Part shown: positions 17,734 through 26,142 of the stretch, one piece after another
Layout of the letters: every line of letters begins with the position of its first letter
Position numbering within the stretch: position 1 is the first letter of the stretch
Source: Catenibacillus scindens
GTDB lineage: Bacteria > Bacillota > Clostridia > Lachnospirales > Lachnospiraceae
Length of the DNA: 64,000 nucleotides
Assembly: GCF_014202115.1 (NCBI RefSeq)
Contig: NZ_JACHFW010000008.1
Span: forward strand, 1-64,000
Reading direction: 5' to 3'
Translations under genes and position numbers: made by a program
The notes under the pieces: generated by a model
The model's database searches: none
What the model was told of the DNA's origin: nothing
Seen by the model: only the letters and a program-made list of their open reading frames with translations

Positions 17734-18630
17734 CTAACCTTTTACAGAACCTACCATAATGCCTTTATCAAAATATTTCTGGAAGAACGGGTACATGATC
17801 AGCAGCGGCAGGCTGGATACAATAATCGTGGCATATTTCAGCAGCTCCGCCACCTTGGACATTTCCGCCGTACTCTGGATATCCGCGATCATGCCCGGCT
17901 GAGGCGTATTCTGAACAAGGATGGACCGCAGAACCAGCTGAAGGGGCTGCATGTCAGCGTCATTGAGATAGATCATAGCGTCAAAATAGCTGTTCCACAT
18001 GCCTACAAATGACCAGAGGGCCAGCACGGCGATGATCGGCTTGCACACCGGCATCATAATCTTAAAAAAGTGCTGAAGCTCATTGGCTCCATCCAGCGAG
18101 GAGGCCTCCCGGAGTTCAGTTGGAATAGACTGATAATATGTTCTGGCGAGGATCATATTCCACACATTAAACGCTCCCGGGAGGATGATTGCCCAGACAG
18201 TGTTTACCAGATGAAGATTGTTGATCAATATGAATGTAGGAATCATTCCTCCGCCGAAAAACATAGTGATGACAAATATAATATTAAAAAACTTCCGTCC
18301 CACAAAGTCTTTTTTAGACATGGGATAAGCGGCCAGAAGCGTCACAAACACAGAAATAACTGTAAATGCTGCCGAATAAAAGAAGGAATTGGCAAAACCG
18401 CGCCAGATCATGGCATTTCCCAGCACCCGCCGGTAGGCTTCCAGCGTCCAGTCTTTAAAGTTAAAGCTGATCCCCTGATTATTAAGTACATTAGGGTCCA
18501 TAAAAGAGGCCAGGACCACATAAGCCAGCGGCACAAAGACCGCGATGACAAACAGGCCAAGGAGCGTAAATCCCACACCAAGAATTACTCTGTCGGATAA
18601 CCCCAGTTTCATTCGTCTTGTTTCCATCAT
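17734..18630 (-). CDS. Carbohydrate ABC transporter permease (LplC/MalG-like)
   Basis: A 298-residue inner-membrane subunit with six transmembrane segments. The EAA loop that contacts the ATPase is visible as LREASSLDGANELQHFFKIMMPVCKP (about 180-205). The N-terminal hydrophobic helix (about 14-36) and the C-terminal LPLLIMYPFFQKYFDKGIMVGSVKG are characteristic of the CUT1 second permease. ATG 18630 has AGGGGG five bases before it. There is no ATPase gene in the locus; in Firmicutes one shared MsmX/MsmK ATPase usually serves several such transporters. Confidence 0.9.
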   Translation of the reverse strand: MMETRRMKLGLSDRVILGVGFTLLGLFVIAVFVPLAYVVLASFMDPNVLNNQGISFNFKDWTLEAYRRVLGNAMIWRGFANSFFYSAAFTVISVFVTLLAAYPMSKKDFVGRKFFNIIFVITMFFGGGMIPTFILINNLHLVNTVWAIILPGAFNVWNMILARTYYQSIPTELREASSLDGANELQHFFKIMMPVCKPIIAVLALWSFVGMWNSYFDAMIYLNDADMQPLQLVLRSILVQNTPQPGMIADIQSTAEMSKVAELLKYATIIVSSLPLLIMYPFFQKYFDKGIMVGSVKG

Positions 18631-18641
18631 CAAATCCCCCT

Positions 18642-19580
18642 TTATAATCCTTCGCCGTCATTAAGCTTCTTAACGACCCAGTTGACCAATATAAGAAGTA
18701 TCACGTTGATCACTGAGTTGAAAAGCCCCACGGCCGTTGAATATCCATAGTCGCCATTGAGAAGACCAAGTCTGTATACATATGTAGAAAGGATCTCTGA
18801 AGCCGGAAGGTTCATATCTGTCTGTAAAGCGTAAGCTTTTTCAAATCCAATACTCATAATATTTCCCGCCTGTAAAATAAACTGGATCACAATAATATTT
18901 TTAATAGCGGGAAGCTGTACATATCGGATCTGCTGGAGGATATTGGCGCCATCCACGACCGCCGCTTCTTCCAGATCCTTGCTGGCGTTTGACAGGGCGG
19001 CTGTATACATAATAGATGACCATCCCGCCGTCTGCCAGATGCCGCTGGCAATGTAAATAGTTCTGAAAGCGCCCGGCATTGTCATCCAGTTTGTATCAAT
19101 TCCGAGAAGGGAATTAATCGGACCTACCGGTGAGAGAAACATGCGGACCATACCGCAAAGGACGATAACCGAGATAAAATTCGGGGCGTAGATCAGAAGC
19201 TGGATTTTTTTTCGGATTCCGGTTCTTCGGATCTGATTCAGTAAAAGCGCCAGTATGATCGGTATGGGGAAACTCCACAAAAGCCCGTACACGCTCAACT
19301 TCAGCGTATTCATCAGATAATTCATAAAATCCGGCGAGGAGAGGAACCGTTTAAAATAATCCAGTCCCACCCACGGACTGCCAAGAACACCGTCAATAAC
19401 GTTATAATCTTCAAAAGCGATGAGAATGCCGCCCATAGGACCATACTTAAAGATCAGTGTCAGTAAAAGCCCCGGCAGCAGAAAAAACACGTAAAGCTGC
19501 CAGTTCTTTTTAATATACTTCAGCTTTTCCCCGGACGTCTGTCTGGCAACCGCCGTGCTTTTTTTACGAAAAACTTTCAT
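18642..19580 (-). CDS. Carbohydrate ABC transporter permease (LplB/MalF-like)
   Basis: A 312-residue CUT1 permease, first gene of the sugar operon. Six membrane segments follow a basic N-terminus. The EAA loop is DLEEAAVVDGANILQQIRYVQLPAIK (about 205-230), and the LplB-like motifs KYGPMGGILIAFEDYN and SPWVGLDYFKRF are present. The start at 19580 has an AGGAGGG site. Its promoter (19667-19695) faces that of lacI, and the TTTACATTTG repeats lie between them. Confidence 0.9.
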   Translation of the reverse strand: MKVFRKKSTAVARQTSGEKLKYIKKNWQLYVFFLLPGLLLTLIFKYGPMGGILIAFEDYNVIDGVLGSPWVGLDYFKRFLSSPDFMNYLMNTLKLSVYGLLWSFPIPIILALLLNQIRRTGIRKKIQLLIYAPNFISVIVLCGMVRMFLSPVGPINSLLGIDTNWMTMPGAFRTIYIASGIWQTAGWSSIMYTAALSNASKDLEEAAVVDGANILQQIRYVQLPAIKNIIVIQFILQAGNIMSIGFEKAYALQTDMNLPASEILSTYVYRLGLLNGDYGYSTAVGLFNSVINVILLILVNWVVKKLNDGEGL

Positions 19581-19666
19581 TTTTACACCCTCCTGTGTTT
19601 ACATTTGCATACTCTGCACTTCTTTGAACGTTCTTTTTATGCACAGATTTGTTATTTGTTATGTTT

Positions 19667-19695
19667 ATAGTACCATTCATTGTGCATAATGTCAA
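19667..19695 (-). promoter_or_regulatory. Sigma-A promoter of the sugar ABC/GH32 operon
   Basis: Minus strand: -35 TTGACA (19690-19695), a 17-bp spacer and -10 TACTAT (19667-19672). Copies of the TTTACATTTG motif lie directly upstream (about 19702-19747) and one downstream (about 19600-19611). Confidence 0.82.
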
Positions 19696-19809
19696 TACTG
19701 TTTTTACATTTGCTCAAATTATTTATTTTACATTTGCACACACGCTATAATTACACAGCTATATGCACAGACAGTCTTTATAAATATCTGCCAACTTTGA
19801 TTTTTACAT

Positions 19810-19838
19810 TTGACAAATCTGCACAATTGGATTACATT
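19810..19838 (+). promoter_or_regulatory. Sigma-A promoter of the lacI-type regulator
   Basis: -35 TTGACA (19810-19815), a 17-bp spacer and -10 TACATT (19833-19838), 34 bp upstream of the regulator start. Both boxes overlap candidate operator motifs, which fits autoregulation. Confidence 0.75.
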
Positions 19839-19872
19839 AAATGTAACACTAAGATTTGAGAGGTAGGTCTTT

Positions 19873-20904
19873 ATGGAAAAGAAAACGACCATTCAGGATA
19901 TTGCAGACGCTCTGGGTCTTTCCAGAAATACAGTTTCAAAAGCATTGAATAACACAGGAGTCCTTGCCAACGAAACCCGTCAGAAAATTCTGAACAAGGC
20001 AGCGGAAATGGGTTACCGCCGGGTGATCTATCTGTCCCAGCCTGCCCCGGAAAAAACCGATGTAAAGGAACTGGCGCTGATCACTCAAAATATGCCCTAC
20101 GGCTCTCATTTCGGCACTTATGCCCTGAATACTTTCCAGGAGCGGATCAGCCGGAATCACTGCCGTCTGTCTATGTTTCCGGTGAGAGATAAAGAAATAG
20201 CCTCAATGAGCCTTCCTCTGGGATTTAACCCGGAAAAAACAGACGGAATCATCTGTCTCGAACTTTTTGATACTGAATATATCGAAATGCTCAGCGCTTT
20301 AAACATTCCCCTCCTTTTTGTAGATACCGCCGCGGGCACTGACATGACCCGTATCAACGCGGACTTTCTCCTCATGGAAAACCACATGAGTGTATTTAAT
20401 CTTACTGACAGGCTGATACAAAACGGACTTCGCCGTTTGGCTTTCGCGGGTAATCCTTATCACTGCCGTTCTTTTCTGGAACGCTACGAAGGCTTTATCC
20501 ACGCCCTTGAGGCCAATCACCTTCAGTCCTGCAATTCCCAGTTTATGGGAAAAAGTGTTTTTGCCGACAAAAAGGTGCTTGAAGAGACTGTGCGCCGGAC
20601 TCTGCAGCTCCCTGACGTTTTTGTGTGTGCCAATGATTTTGTGGCCATTGATCTGATCCGCGTCCTGAAAAAATGCGGAATCACAGCGCCCAAAGACGTT
20701 AAGATCACAGGCTTTGACAATGCCGCCGAGTCCAGACTCGTTGAACCCCATCTGACTACAGTTGATATTCCCAGTTCACAGATCGGATATATTGCCGCCG
20801 ATATGCTTCTCTCCAGGATCAAGGCTCCTGATACTCCCTACCGGATCACCCACGTTCGGACCAGTTTAAAATTCAGAGAATCTACAGGGCTGCTCCAATG
20901 TTAA
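19873..20904 (+). CDS. LacI family transcriptional regulator of the sucrose/fructan locus
   Basis: A 343-residue repressor. The N-terminal LacI helix-turn-helix is TIQDIADALGLSRNTVSKALNNTGVL (about 5-30), with hinge sequence to about residue 60. A periplasmic-binding-protein-like effector domain follows (about 65-340; the family motif PDVFVCANDFVAIDLIRVLKKCGI and KITGFDNAAESRLVEPHLTTVDIP are clear). It is divergent from the sugar operon it presumably controls. The inducer is probably sucrose, a fructan or a phosphorylated product; this is inferred from the neighbours. Confidence 0.9.
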   Translation: MEKKTTIQDIADALGLSRNTVSKALNNTGVLANETRQKILNKAAEMGYRRVIYLSQPAPEKTDVKELALITQNMPYGSHFGTYALNTFQERISRNHCRLSMFPVRDKEIASMSLPLGFNPEKTDGIICLELFDTEYIEMLSALNIPLLFVDTAAGTDMTRINADFLLMENHMSVFNLTDRLIQNGLRRLAFAGNPYHCRSFLERYEGFIHALEANHLQSCNSQFMGKSVFADKKVLEETVRRTLQLPDVFVCANDFVAIDLIRVLKKCGITAPKDVKITGFDNAAESRLVEPHLTTVDIPSSQIGYIAADMLLSRIKAPDTPYRITHVRTSLKFRESTGLLQC

Positions 20905-20946
20905 AATGGGGCCGGACAGACGTTTAGATCTGTCCGGCCCCATTTT
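20903..20946. terminator. Bidirectional terminator between lacI and purine permease gene
   Basis: A perfect 18-bp stem, AAAATGGGGCCGGACAGA paired with TCTGTCCGGCCCCATTTT, with an 8-base loop. It overlaps the lacI stop codon and serves both convergent genes. Confidence 0.9.
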
Positions 20947-20958
20947 GGCCTTATCCAG

Positions 20959-22296
20959 TTATTCCGGCGAATTATCTTCCGGGACAATGAGATTTAAAAT
21001 AAACACAATAAGGAAGGATACAACAAGTGAGCTTCCCAAAATGTTCTGCACAAGCTGAGGACAGAACTGAAGAATGGACGGCACACTGTCGATACCAATG
21101 CCGATGGCCAGGGCAATACCTACGATCAGCTTGTTCCTGTAATTTAAAGGCTGCTCCCCGAGGAGCTGAATGCCGGACATGGTGATGGCCGCAAACACAG
21201 TGACTGTGGCGCCGCCAAGGACCGGCTGAGGGATCGTGGCCATAAAGGCGCTGAACTTAGGGAAAATACCCGCGGCCAGCATGATCACTGCCACAATGGT
21301 AAATACCCGCTTTGCCACAACCTTTGTGGTGCAGATCAGACCTACATTCTGGCTGTATGGGTCTGTGGGAAGCCCGCCGATGCAGGCGCCGATCATTCCG
21401 CAGATGCCCTGCCCTTTAATAGCGCCTCCAAGTTCTTTGTCTGTGGCCTCCCGGTTAAAACCTCCCATAGCCGTGGAGGACACATCCCCGATAGTCTGTA
21501 CTGCCTGGACAATGTACATCAGGATCATCATCAAAATAGCGTCCGGATGAAATTCCAGGCCAAAAGCGAATGGCACAGGAAGGGCGAATACAGACGCCTG
21601 GGCCACATCTGAAAAATCAATGACGTCGCCCATAATCAGAGCTGCAACATAGCCCACGATAATACCAATGATCATACCGGAAACTTTAATATAGCCTTTT
21701 CCGAACAGGCTGCACCCTAAAGTTACCACCAGCGTTACAATGGCAAGTATCCAGAATTTCGGGGAACCGAAAGTCCCGTCCGCCTGGGCTCCTGAACCGC
21801 CGCCGATATAATTGATCGCTGTTTCATAGAGAGACAACCCGATACTTAACACTACAGTACCGCTGACAATGGGTGGAAAAAACTTTCGTATTTTTCCTAT
21901 AAACATGCCAATAAAAATAGAGGCAAAGGCGGCCACAAGCTGAGACCCGAAAATGGCCGCTATCCCATACTGGGTTCCAATCATCGTGAGAATAGGCATA
22001 TAGGCGAAAGCCACACCCATAACACTGGGCAGCCCCATACCAAATCCTAAAATCGGAAATAACTGTAAAAGTGTGGTCAGACCGCCAATAATCATGGCTG
22101 CCTGGATCAGCATTGTCTGCTGAGCGTCTGTAAGGTTCAGTGAACTGGCAATAAGCATAGGCGGTGTAATATTTCCCACCAGCATCGCCAACACATGCTG
22201 CAGCGCTTGGGGAAAAGCCGCGCCGAAAGACGGCTTTCCGTTAAGCTTAAACAGCTCCCCGCTGCGCTTAACATCTGCTTGTGCTTTCATTTTCAT
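20959..22296 (-). CDS. NCS2 family nucleobase (xanthine/uric acid) permease
   Basis: A 445-residue membrane transporter with about 14 hydrophobic segments. The family start is ALQHVLAMLVGNITPP. The conserved region PTDPYSQNVGLICTTKVVAKRVF resembles the xanthine/urate branch (PbuX/PucK) more than uracil permeases. It imports a purine base with protons or sodium; the exact substrate cannot be read from sequence. The start is preceded by CAGGAGGAATGA. I see no purine riboswitch upstream: the gap to the rpmF terminator is only about 25 bp, so it may also be reached by read-through. Confidence 0.87.
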   Translation of the reverse strand: MKMKAQADVKRSGELFKLNGKPSFGAAFPQALQHVLAMLVGNITPPMLIASSLNLTDAQQTMLIQAAMIIGGLTTLLQLFPILGFGMGLPSVMGVAFAYMPILTMIGTQYGIAAIFGSQLVAAFASIFIGMFIGKIRKFFPPIVSGTVVLSIGLSLYETAINYIGGGSGAQADGTFGSPKFWILAIVTLVVTLGCSLFGKGYIKVSGMIIGIIVGYVAALIMGDVIDFSDVAQASVFALPVPFAFGLEFHPDAILMMILMYIVQAVQTIGDVSSTAMGGFNREATDKELGGAIKGQGICGMIGACIGGLPTDPYSQNVGLICTTKVVAKRVFTIVAVIMLAAGIFPKFSAFMATIPQPVLGGATVTVFAAITMSGIQLLGEQPLNYRNKLIVGIALAIGIGIDSVPSILQFCPQLVQNILGSSLVVSFLIVFILNLIVPEDNSPE

Positions 22297-22320
22297 TCCT
22301 CCTGAGTTTTTCTATAATGC

Positions 22321-22351
22321 AAAAAGGCCTCCGCTGTGCGGAAGCCTTTTT
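22321..22351 (-). terminator. Terminator of the yceD-rpmF operon
   Basis: AAAAAGGCCTCCGC, loop TGT, GCGGAAGCCTTTTT: a strong stem with flanking A/T runs, 11 bp after the rpmF stop. Confidence 0.88.
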
Positions 22352-22361
22352 GATTCCATCA

Positions 22362-22541
22362 TCAGTCTACAGAAACGATCTCGCGTTTGTTGTAAGACCC
22401 ACATTTTTTGCAAACTCTGTGAGGCATCATTAACTCGCCACATTTGCTGCACTTCACTAAAGCCGGAGCTGTCATTTTCCAGTTAGCTCTGCGGCTGTCG
22501 CGTCTTGCTTTAGAAGATTTATTTTTTGGACAGATAGACAT
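22362..22541 (-). CDS. rpmF: 50S ribosomal protein L32
   Basis: A 59-residue zinc-ribbon ribosomal protein starting MSICPKNKSSKARRDSRRAN. The zinc site is formed by two CxxC pairs, CSKCG and CKKCG, so this is the Zn-binding (C+) form. GGAGGTG lies upstream of ATG 22541. It follows yceD by only 3 bp, the usual pairing in bacteria. Confidence 0.95.
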   Translation of the reverse strand: MSICPKNKSSKARRDSRRANWKMTAPALVKCSKCGELMMPHRVCKKCGSYNKREIVSVD

Positions 22542-22544
22542 GGA

Positions 22545-23072
22545 TCACACCTCCTTAAAATTCTTAAAAATATCCCGGATCGCCGACATTCTAGGGTCTA
22601 ATGACTCCCGGTCACATCCGCATTCGCCAAGATTTAAGTTCTGTCCGCACTTAAAGCAGATTCCCTTACAATCTTCACGGCATAATGTTTTCATAGGGAA
22701 ATGAATCAGGATCTCATTTGACACTAACTGGTCAACATCCAAGCTGCTATGATCAATATAACTTGTCTCGTCCAGATCATTAATACGGTCTTCGTCAGAC
22801 ATCTTTAAATCAACTGTCTTCTCCACATCCAGGGAAAATGGTGTGACTACTTCCTCCAGGCACCGGTCACAGGGAATGGCAAGGGCAGCCTCGATTCGGC
22901 CTGAAATAGTGATCTCACGGTCGCCTGTATTGGTAATGTTCAGCCGGACCATCTCCTTCTTAATAAAAGGATAGGACTCCCCGCCGACGCAAAAAGCGTC
23001 CATCTCTATGGGAATCTGATAATCCACACTTTTTCCCGGAGTTGACAACAGTTCAGAAATATTTATTATCAT
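22545..23072 (-). CDS. yceD: YceD/YlbN family (DUF177) protein
   Basis: A 175-residue member of DUF177, a conserved factor linked to 23S rRNA/large-subunit accumulation and nearly always found before rpmF. It contains the typical CDRCLEEV and, near the C-terminus, a zinc-type CREDCKGICFKCGQNLNLGECGCD segment. I chose ATG 23072, because GGGAG then has 6-base spacing; the in-frame ATG at 23078 would abut it. It is transcribed from the perfect promoter at 23102-23130. Confidence 0.9.
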   Translation of the reverse strand: MIINISELLSTPGKSVDYQIPIEMDAFCVGGESYPFIKKEMVRLNITNTGDREITISGRIEAALAIPCDRCLEEVVTPFSLDVEKTVDLKMSDEDRINDLDETSYIDHSSLDVDQLVSNEILIHFPMKTLCREDCKGICFKCGQNLNLGECGCDRESLDPRMSAIRDIFKNFKEV

Positions 23073-23101
23073 AGGCATCTCCCAAATTTCATACGATTGT
23101 A

Positions 23102-23130
23102 ATTATACATAGCCATAAGCCTTTTGTCAA
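23102..23130 (-). promoter_or_regulatory. Consensus sigma-A promoter of yceD-rpmF
   Basis: Minus strand: TTGACA (23125-23130), exactly 17 bp, TATAAT (23102-23107). The leader RNA is only about 25 bases. The remaining gap to the ackA terminator (about 23131-23305) holds nothing I can identify. Confidence 0.9.
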
Positions 23131-23305
23131 CATAAAATTTAAAAACTGTAAAGTATTTTTACTTGACAGCTTACTATTCACAGTCGATTTGAAGCAGGAA
23201 CCTCCGCCAACCTATCCGCAAATGGCCTGACGGTAACAACAGAGTCAAAAAATATCCCGTCTTGGAGTGTTTTTTCATATCACAGGAAACACTGTGTATA
23301 GAAAT

Positions 23306-23333
23306 AAAAACCCCGACAGACGCCGGGGTTTTT
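23306..23333 (-). terminator. Terminator of ackA
   Basis: AAAAACCCCG, 8-base loop, CGGGGTTTTT; it begins one base after the ackA stop. Confidence 0.88.
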
Positions 23334-23334
23334 A

Positions 23335-24531
23335 TTACTTCTTCAGCAATGCTACAGTCTCGCGGCAGATGGCCAGCTCCTCATTGGTAGGAATGGTCAT
23401 CACAGCAACCTTGGACTCTGGAGTAGAGATGATAATATCTTCCCCTCTCACAGCGTTCTTTTCCTGGTCCAGTTCAACGCCAAGATATCCGAGATAAGCG
23501 CAGATATCCGTGCGCACATAGCGGTTATTCTCGCCAAGACCTGCGGTGAAAGCGATGGCGTCCACACCATTCATGGCGGCCACATAAGCGCCGATGTATT
23601 TTGCAACTCTGTAAGCGAAAACTTTCATTGTCAGGAGGGCTTCCGGCTTTCCGGCAAGACTGTCCACTTCCAGATCCATGAAATCGCTTGTATATCCGGA
23701 TACGCCAAGGACACCGGACTTTTTGTTGAGAACTTCCATCACGCCGGCAATGTCCAGATTTTCTTTCTTTGCGATAAATTCCACAATAGCCGGGTCAATA
23801 TCACCGGAACGTGTTCCCATAATCAGGCCTTCCAGAGGTGTAAGACCCATGGATGTATCTACAGATTTGCCATACTTAACTGCGCAGCAGCTTGCACCGT
23901 TGCCAAGATGGCATACAATTGTTTTTACCTGATCGTAAGGTTTTCCAAGAAGCTCGGCAGCCTTTTTGGAAACATAGCTGTGGCTTGTCCCGTGGAAGCC
24001 GTAGCGTCTGATCTTATATTTCTTATAATATTCAATAGGCAGACCGTAGAGATAAGCTTCCTCCGGCATTGTCTGATGGAAAGCTGTATCGAACACGCAA
24101 ACCATAGGTGTGTCCGGCATAATCTTTTTGCAGGCGTCGATACCCATTAAGTGAGCCGGATTATGAAGGGGCGCCAGTTCTGAGCATTCTTCAATAGCCT
24201 TGTACACTTCATCGGTCAGAATAGTGGAGGAATCAAATTTCTCACCACCGTGAACGATTCTGTGTCCTACAGCGTCGATCTCGCTCATATCTTTGATCAC
24301 ACCGATTTCCGGATCTGTGAGAGCTTCGATAACCATGGAAATAGCTTCAATGTGGGTAGGCATAGGAGCTTCCTTGCGGATCTTGTCATGACCTGCCGGC
24401 TGATAAACAAGACGGCTTCCGTTAATGGCAATACGCTCGCACAAACCTTTGGCCAGAACAGCTTCAGTGTCAGAATTAATGAGCTGGAATTTCAGGGAAG
24501 AACTCCCACAGTTAATGACTAATACATTCAT
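23335..24531 (-). CDS. ackA: Acetate kinase
   Basis: A 398-residue cytoplasmic kinase that makes ATP and acetate from acetyl phosphate, the energy-yielding end of acetate fermentation. Family motifs: MNVLVINCGSSSLKFQL at the N-terminus, HRIVHGGEKF, HNPAHLMGI, HGTSHSYV, CHLGNGAS, GTRSGDIDP and FTAGLGENN. ATG 24531 has AAGGAG; the longer frame to 24573 is not supported. No pta gene is adjacent, unlike in many Clostridia. The next gene, divergently transcribed, is the acetate-using tRNA enzyme TmcAL. Confidence 0.96.
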   Translation of the reverse strand: MNVLVINCGSSSLKFQLINSDTEAVLAKGLCERIAINGSRLVYQPAGHDKIRKEAPMPTHIEAISMVIEALTDPEIGVIKDMSEIDAVGHRIVHGGEKFDSSTILTDEVYKAIEECSELAPLHNPAHLMGIDACKKIMPDTPMVCVFDTAFHQTMPEEAYLYGLPIEYYKKYKIRRYGFHGTSHSYVSKKAAELLGKPYDQVKTIVCHLGNGASCCAVKYGKSVDTSMGLTPLEGLIMGTRSGDIDPAIVEFIAKKENLDIAGVMEVLNKKSGVLGVSGYTSDFMDLEVDSLAGKPEALLTMKVFAYRVAKYIGAYVAAMNGVDAIAFTAGLGENNRYVRTDICAYLGYLGVELDQEKNAVRGEDIIISTPESKVAVMTIPTNEELAICRETVALLKK

Positions 24532-24569
24532 TGGTACGTGTCTCCTTTTTATTAACATTTCTGTATATC

Positions 24570-24605
24570 GCAACAGCCCGGCTATCCCTGATGGCTGAAC
24601 TGTTT
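24570..24605. repeat. Interspersed palindromic repeat, half copy D, in ackA leader
   Basis: The segment ending CCCTGATGGCTGAACTGTTT matches the right edge of the repeat at 5200-5223. It lies between the ackA promoter and start codon, so it is in the ackA leader RNA. Confidence 0.5.
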
Positions 24606-24624
24606 CTACACATGATACATGAAT

Positions 24625-24653
24625 ATTATATAATAATTAGGCATTGTATACAA
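24625..24653 (-). promoter_or_regulatory. Sigma-A promoter of ackA
   Basis: Minus strand: -35 TTGTAT (24648-24653), 17 bp, -10 TATAAT (24625-24630). The leader is about 85 bases long. Confidence 0.7.
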
Positions 24654-24675
24654 GGGATTTCTCCATTTTTTCTTC

Positions 24676-24704
24676 TTGATACCGCCTATATTCTCCGCTA
24701 TAAT
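24676..24704 (+). promoter_or_regulatory. Sigma-A promoter of tmcAL
   Basis: -35 TTGATA (24676-24681), 17 bp, -10 TATAAT (24699-24704); the -35 boxes of tmcAL and ackA are about 22 bp apart, back to back. Confidence 0.75.
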
Positions 24705-24758
24705 GATAGAATACTGTCTGTTATGACCGGAGCATTTATCTCACATCAGGAGGTTTCT

Positions 24759-26054
24759 ATGAAAGTTCTTGGCATTATCGCGGAGTTTAACCCGCTCCAT
24801 AAAGGGCATGAATATTTGCTTTTGCAGGCCAGGGAGAAGTGCCGCGCCGATTACACTATTGTCATTATGAGCGGGAACTTTACCCAGAGGGGCGAGCCGG
24901 CCATTTTTGACAAGTTTATACGGACCCGGTGGGCTCTGGCCTGTGGGGCCGACGCGGTTCTTGAACTGCCCGCTGTAGCTGCCACCGCCAGCGCCAAAGA
25001 TTTTGCCCGGACAGGAGTCTCTGTCCTTGCCGGCACCGGCGTCGTCTCCCATCTGGCTTTCGGCTGTGAGAATGCCAGTCTCCCTCTGTTAGACGCTCTG
25101 GCCGATTTTCTCATGGAGGAGCCTCCAGACTTTCGCCGCGCCTTAAAAGAAGGATTAAAATCAGGCCTCTCCTGGCCCGCGGCGCGCAGTCAGGCTCTGA
25201 GCCGTTCCTTTTCCCCGCCGGATATGGTACATCAAGATAGCCCCCAAAAGAAAAAACAGGAGGATTTTCTGTCAGATCTTTTAAAACAGCCCAACAATAT
25301 TTTGGCTCTGGAATACCTTATGGCTTTAAAAGAACTGTCCGGCGGCCAGTGTCCCATCCGGGCCGTCCCTGTCCAGCGGGTTCACTCCGGCTACCACGAC
25401 GAAAGCCTGGACACTCCCATATGTTCCGCCACCGCCCTGCGCCGGGGAATTATTGAAAGGCTTGACCCTTCCTTGTGGATTTCACAGTTCCCCGAAACTA
25501 TACGCGCTTGTGTGGCCAAACATTTAAAGACTATCCCTCCTGTGACCGTCAGCGATTTTTCCCAGGCTCTCGGCTACCGGCTTATGACCACTGACAGAAA
25601 CGATCTTCAAAGTTATCTGGATATAGACAGAGAGCTTGGTCATCGCATTGCCGACTATATCGAATTTTATACAGGTTTTGAAGAGCTTTGCCGCGATCTA
25701 TCCGTCCGGTCCTATACCGCCACCCGCGTCCGGCGGGGGCTGCTCCATATCCTTCTAGGTATCCGCCAGGAGGACAGAAAGATTCTGGAGAGGGAACATT
25801 ACGCGCCTTATCTTCGTCTTCTCGGATTCAGGAAGGAATCCTCCGACTTGTTAAGCGCTATCAAAAAGCAATCCCAGCTCCCCATTATCACCCGTCCGGC
25901 AAGAGCTTTGGAACAGTTAGAGAGCCCCGGTGCAAGGCGGCTATTTAACCTGGATGCCTTTGCCTGCGCCCTCTATGACCAAACATTAAGTATAAAGAGT
26001 CACTCACCGGTGATCCATGAGTTTCGCCGCAAAATTATTACCTTCTGCCAGTAG
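24759..26054 (+). CDS. tmcAL: tRNA(Met) cytidine acetate ligase
   Basis: A 431-residue enzyme (YlbM family, nucleotidyltransferase superfamily) that activates acetate with ATP and forms N4-acetylcytidine at the wobble base of elongator tRNA-Met. The N-terminal nucleotidyltransferase fold shows GIIAEFNPLHKGH (HxGH-type motif), SGNFTQRGEPAIFDKFIRT and ADAVLELP. ATG 24759 follows CAGGAGG at ideal spacing; the open frame extends upstream to 24531 but without a ribosome site. It reads away from ackA and is followed by ylbJ. Confidence 0.92.
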   Translation: MKVLGIIAEFNPLHKGHEYLLLQAREKCRADYTIVIMSGNFTQRGEPAIFDKFIRTRWALACGADAVLELPAVAATASAKDFARTGVSVLAGTGVVSHLAFGCENASLPLLDALADFLMEEPPDFRRALKEGLKSGLSWPAARSQALSRSFSPPDMVHQDSPQKKKQEDFLSDLLKQPNNILALEYLMALKELSGGQCPIRAVPVQRVHSGYHDESLDTPICSATALRRGIIERLDPSLWISQFPETIRACVAKHLKTIPPVTVSDFSQALGYRLMTTDRNDLQSYLDIDRELGHRIADYIEFYTGFEELCRDLSVRSYTATRVRRGLLHILLGIRQEDRKILEREHYAPYLRLLGFRKESSDLLSAIKKQSQLPIITRPARALEQLESPGARRLFNLDAFACALYDQTLSIKSHSPVIHEFRRKIITFCQ

Positions 26055-26142
26055 ACATTACCGCGGGATCACCTGTCTGTAGTATACCCATCCTTCCCGG
26101 CGCATAAACTTTACTAATCTGTTTTTATGCCGGGAGGCCTTT

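Larger units (their letters stand above)
19600..19850. promoter_or_regulatory. Operator cluster: repeated TTTACATTTG motifs and a palindrome, likely LacI sites
   Basis: In this 292-bp divergent gap the motif TTTACATTTG occurs four times on the plus strand: about 19600, 19703, 19728 and 19803. All have the same orientation, and several continue as GCA or GCACA. A palindrome TTACATTAAATGTAA (19832-19846) overlaps the lacI -10 box, and the motif at 19803 overlaps its -35 box. The arrangement suggests that the LacI protein represses both directions. The precise operator limits are inferred. Confidence 0.6.

Noticed and set aside
16536-17759. 407-codon open frame opposite the sugar-binding protein gene
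   Set aside because: It is the antisense shadow of a clear lipoprotein gene; composition and lack of a ribosome site argue against it.
22297-22320. Purine riboswitch before the NCS2 permease
   Set aside because: The gap to the rpmF terminator is only about 25 bp, too short for the aptamer.
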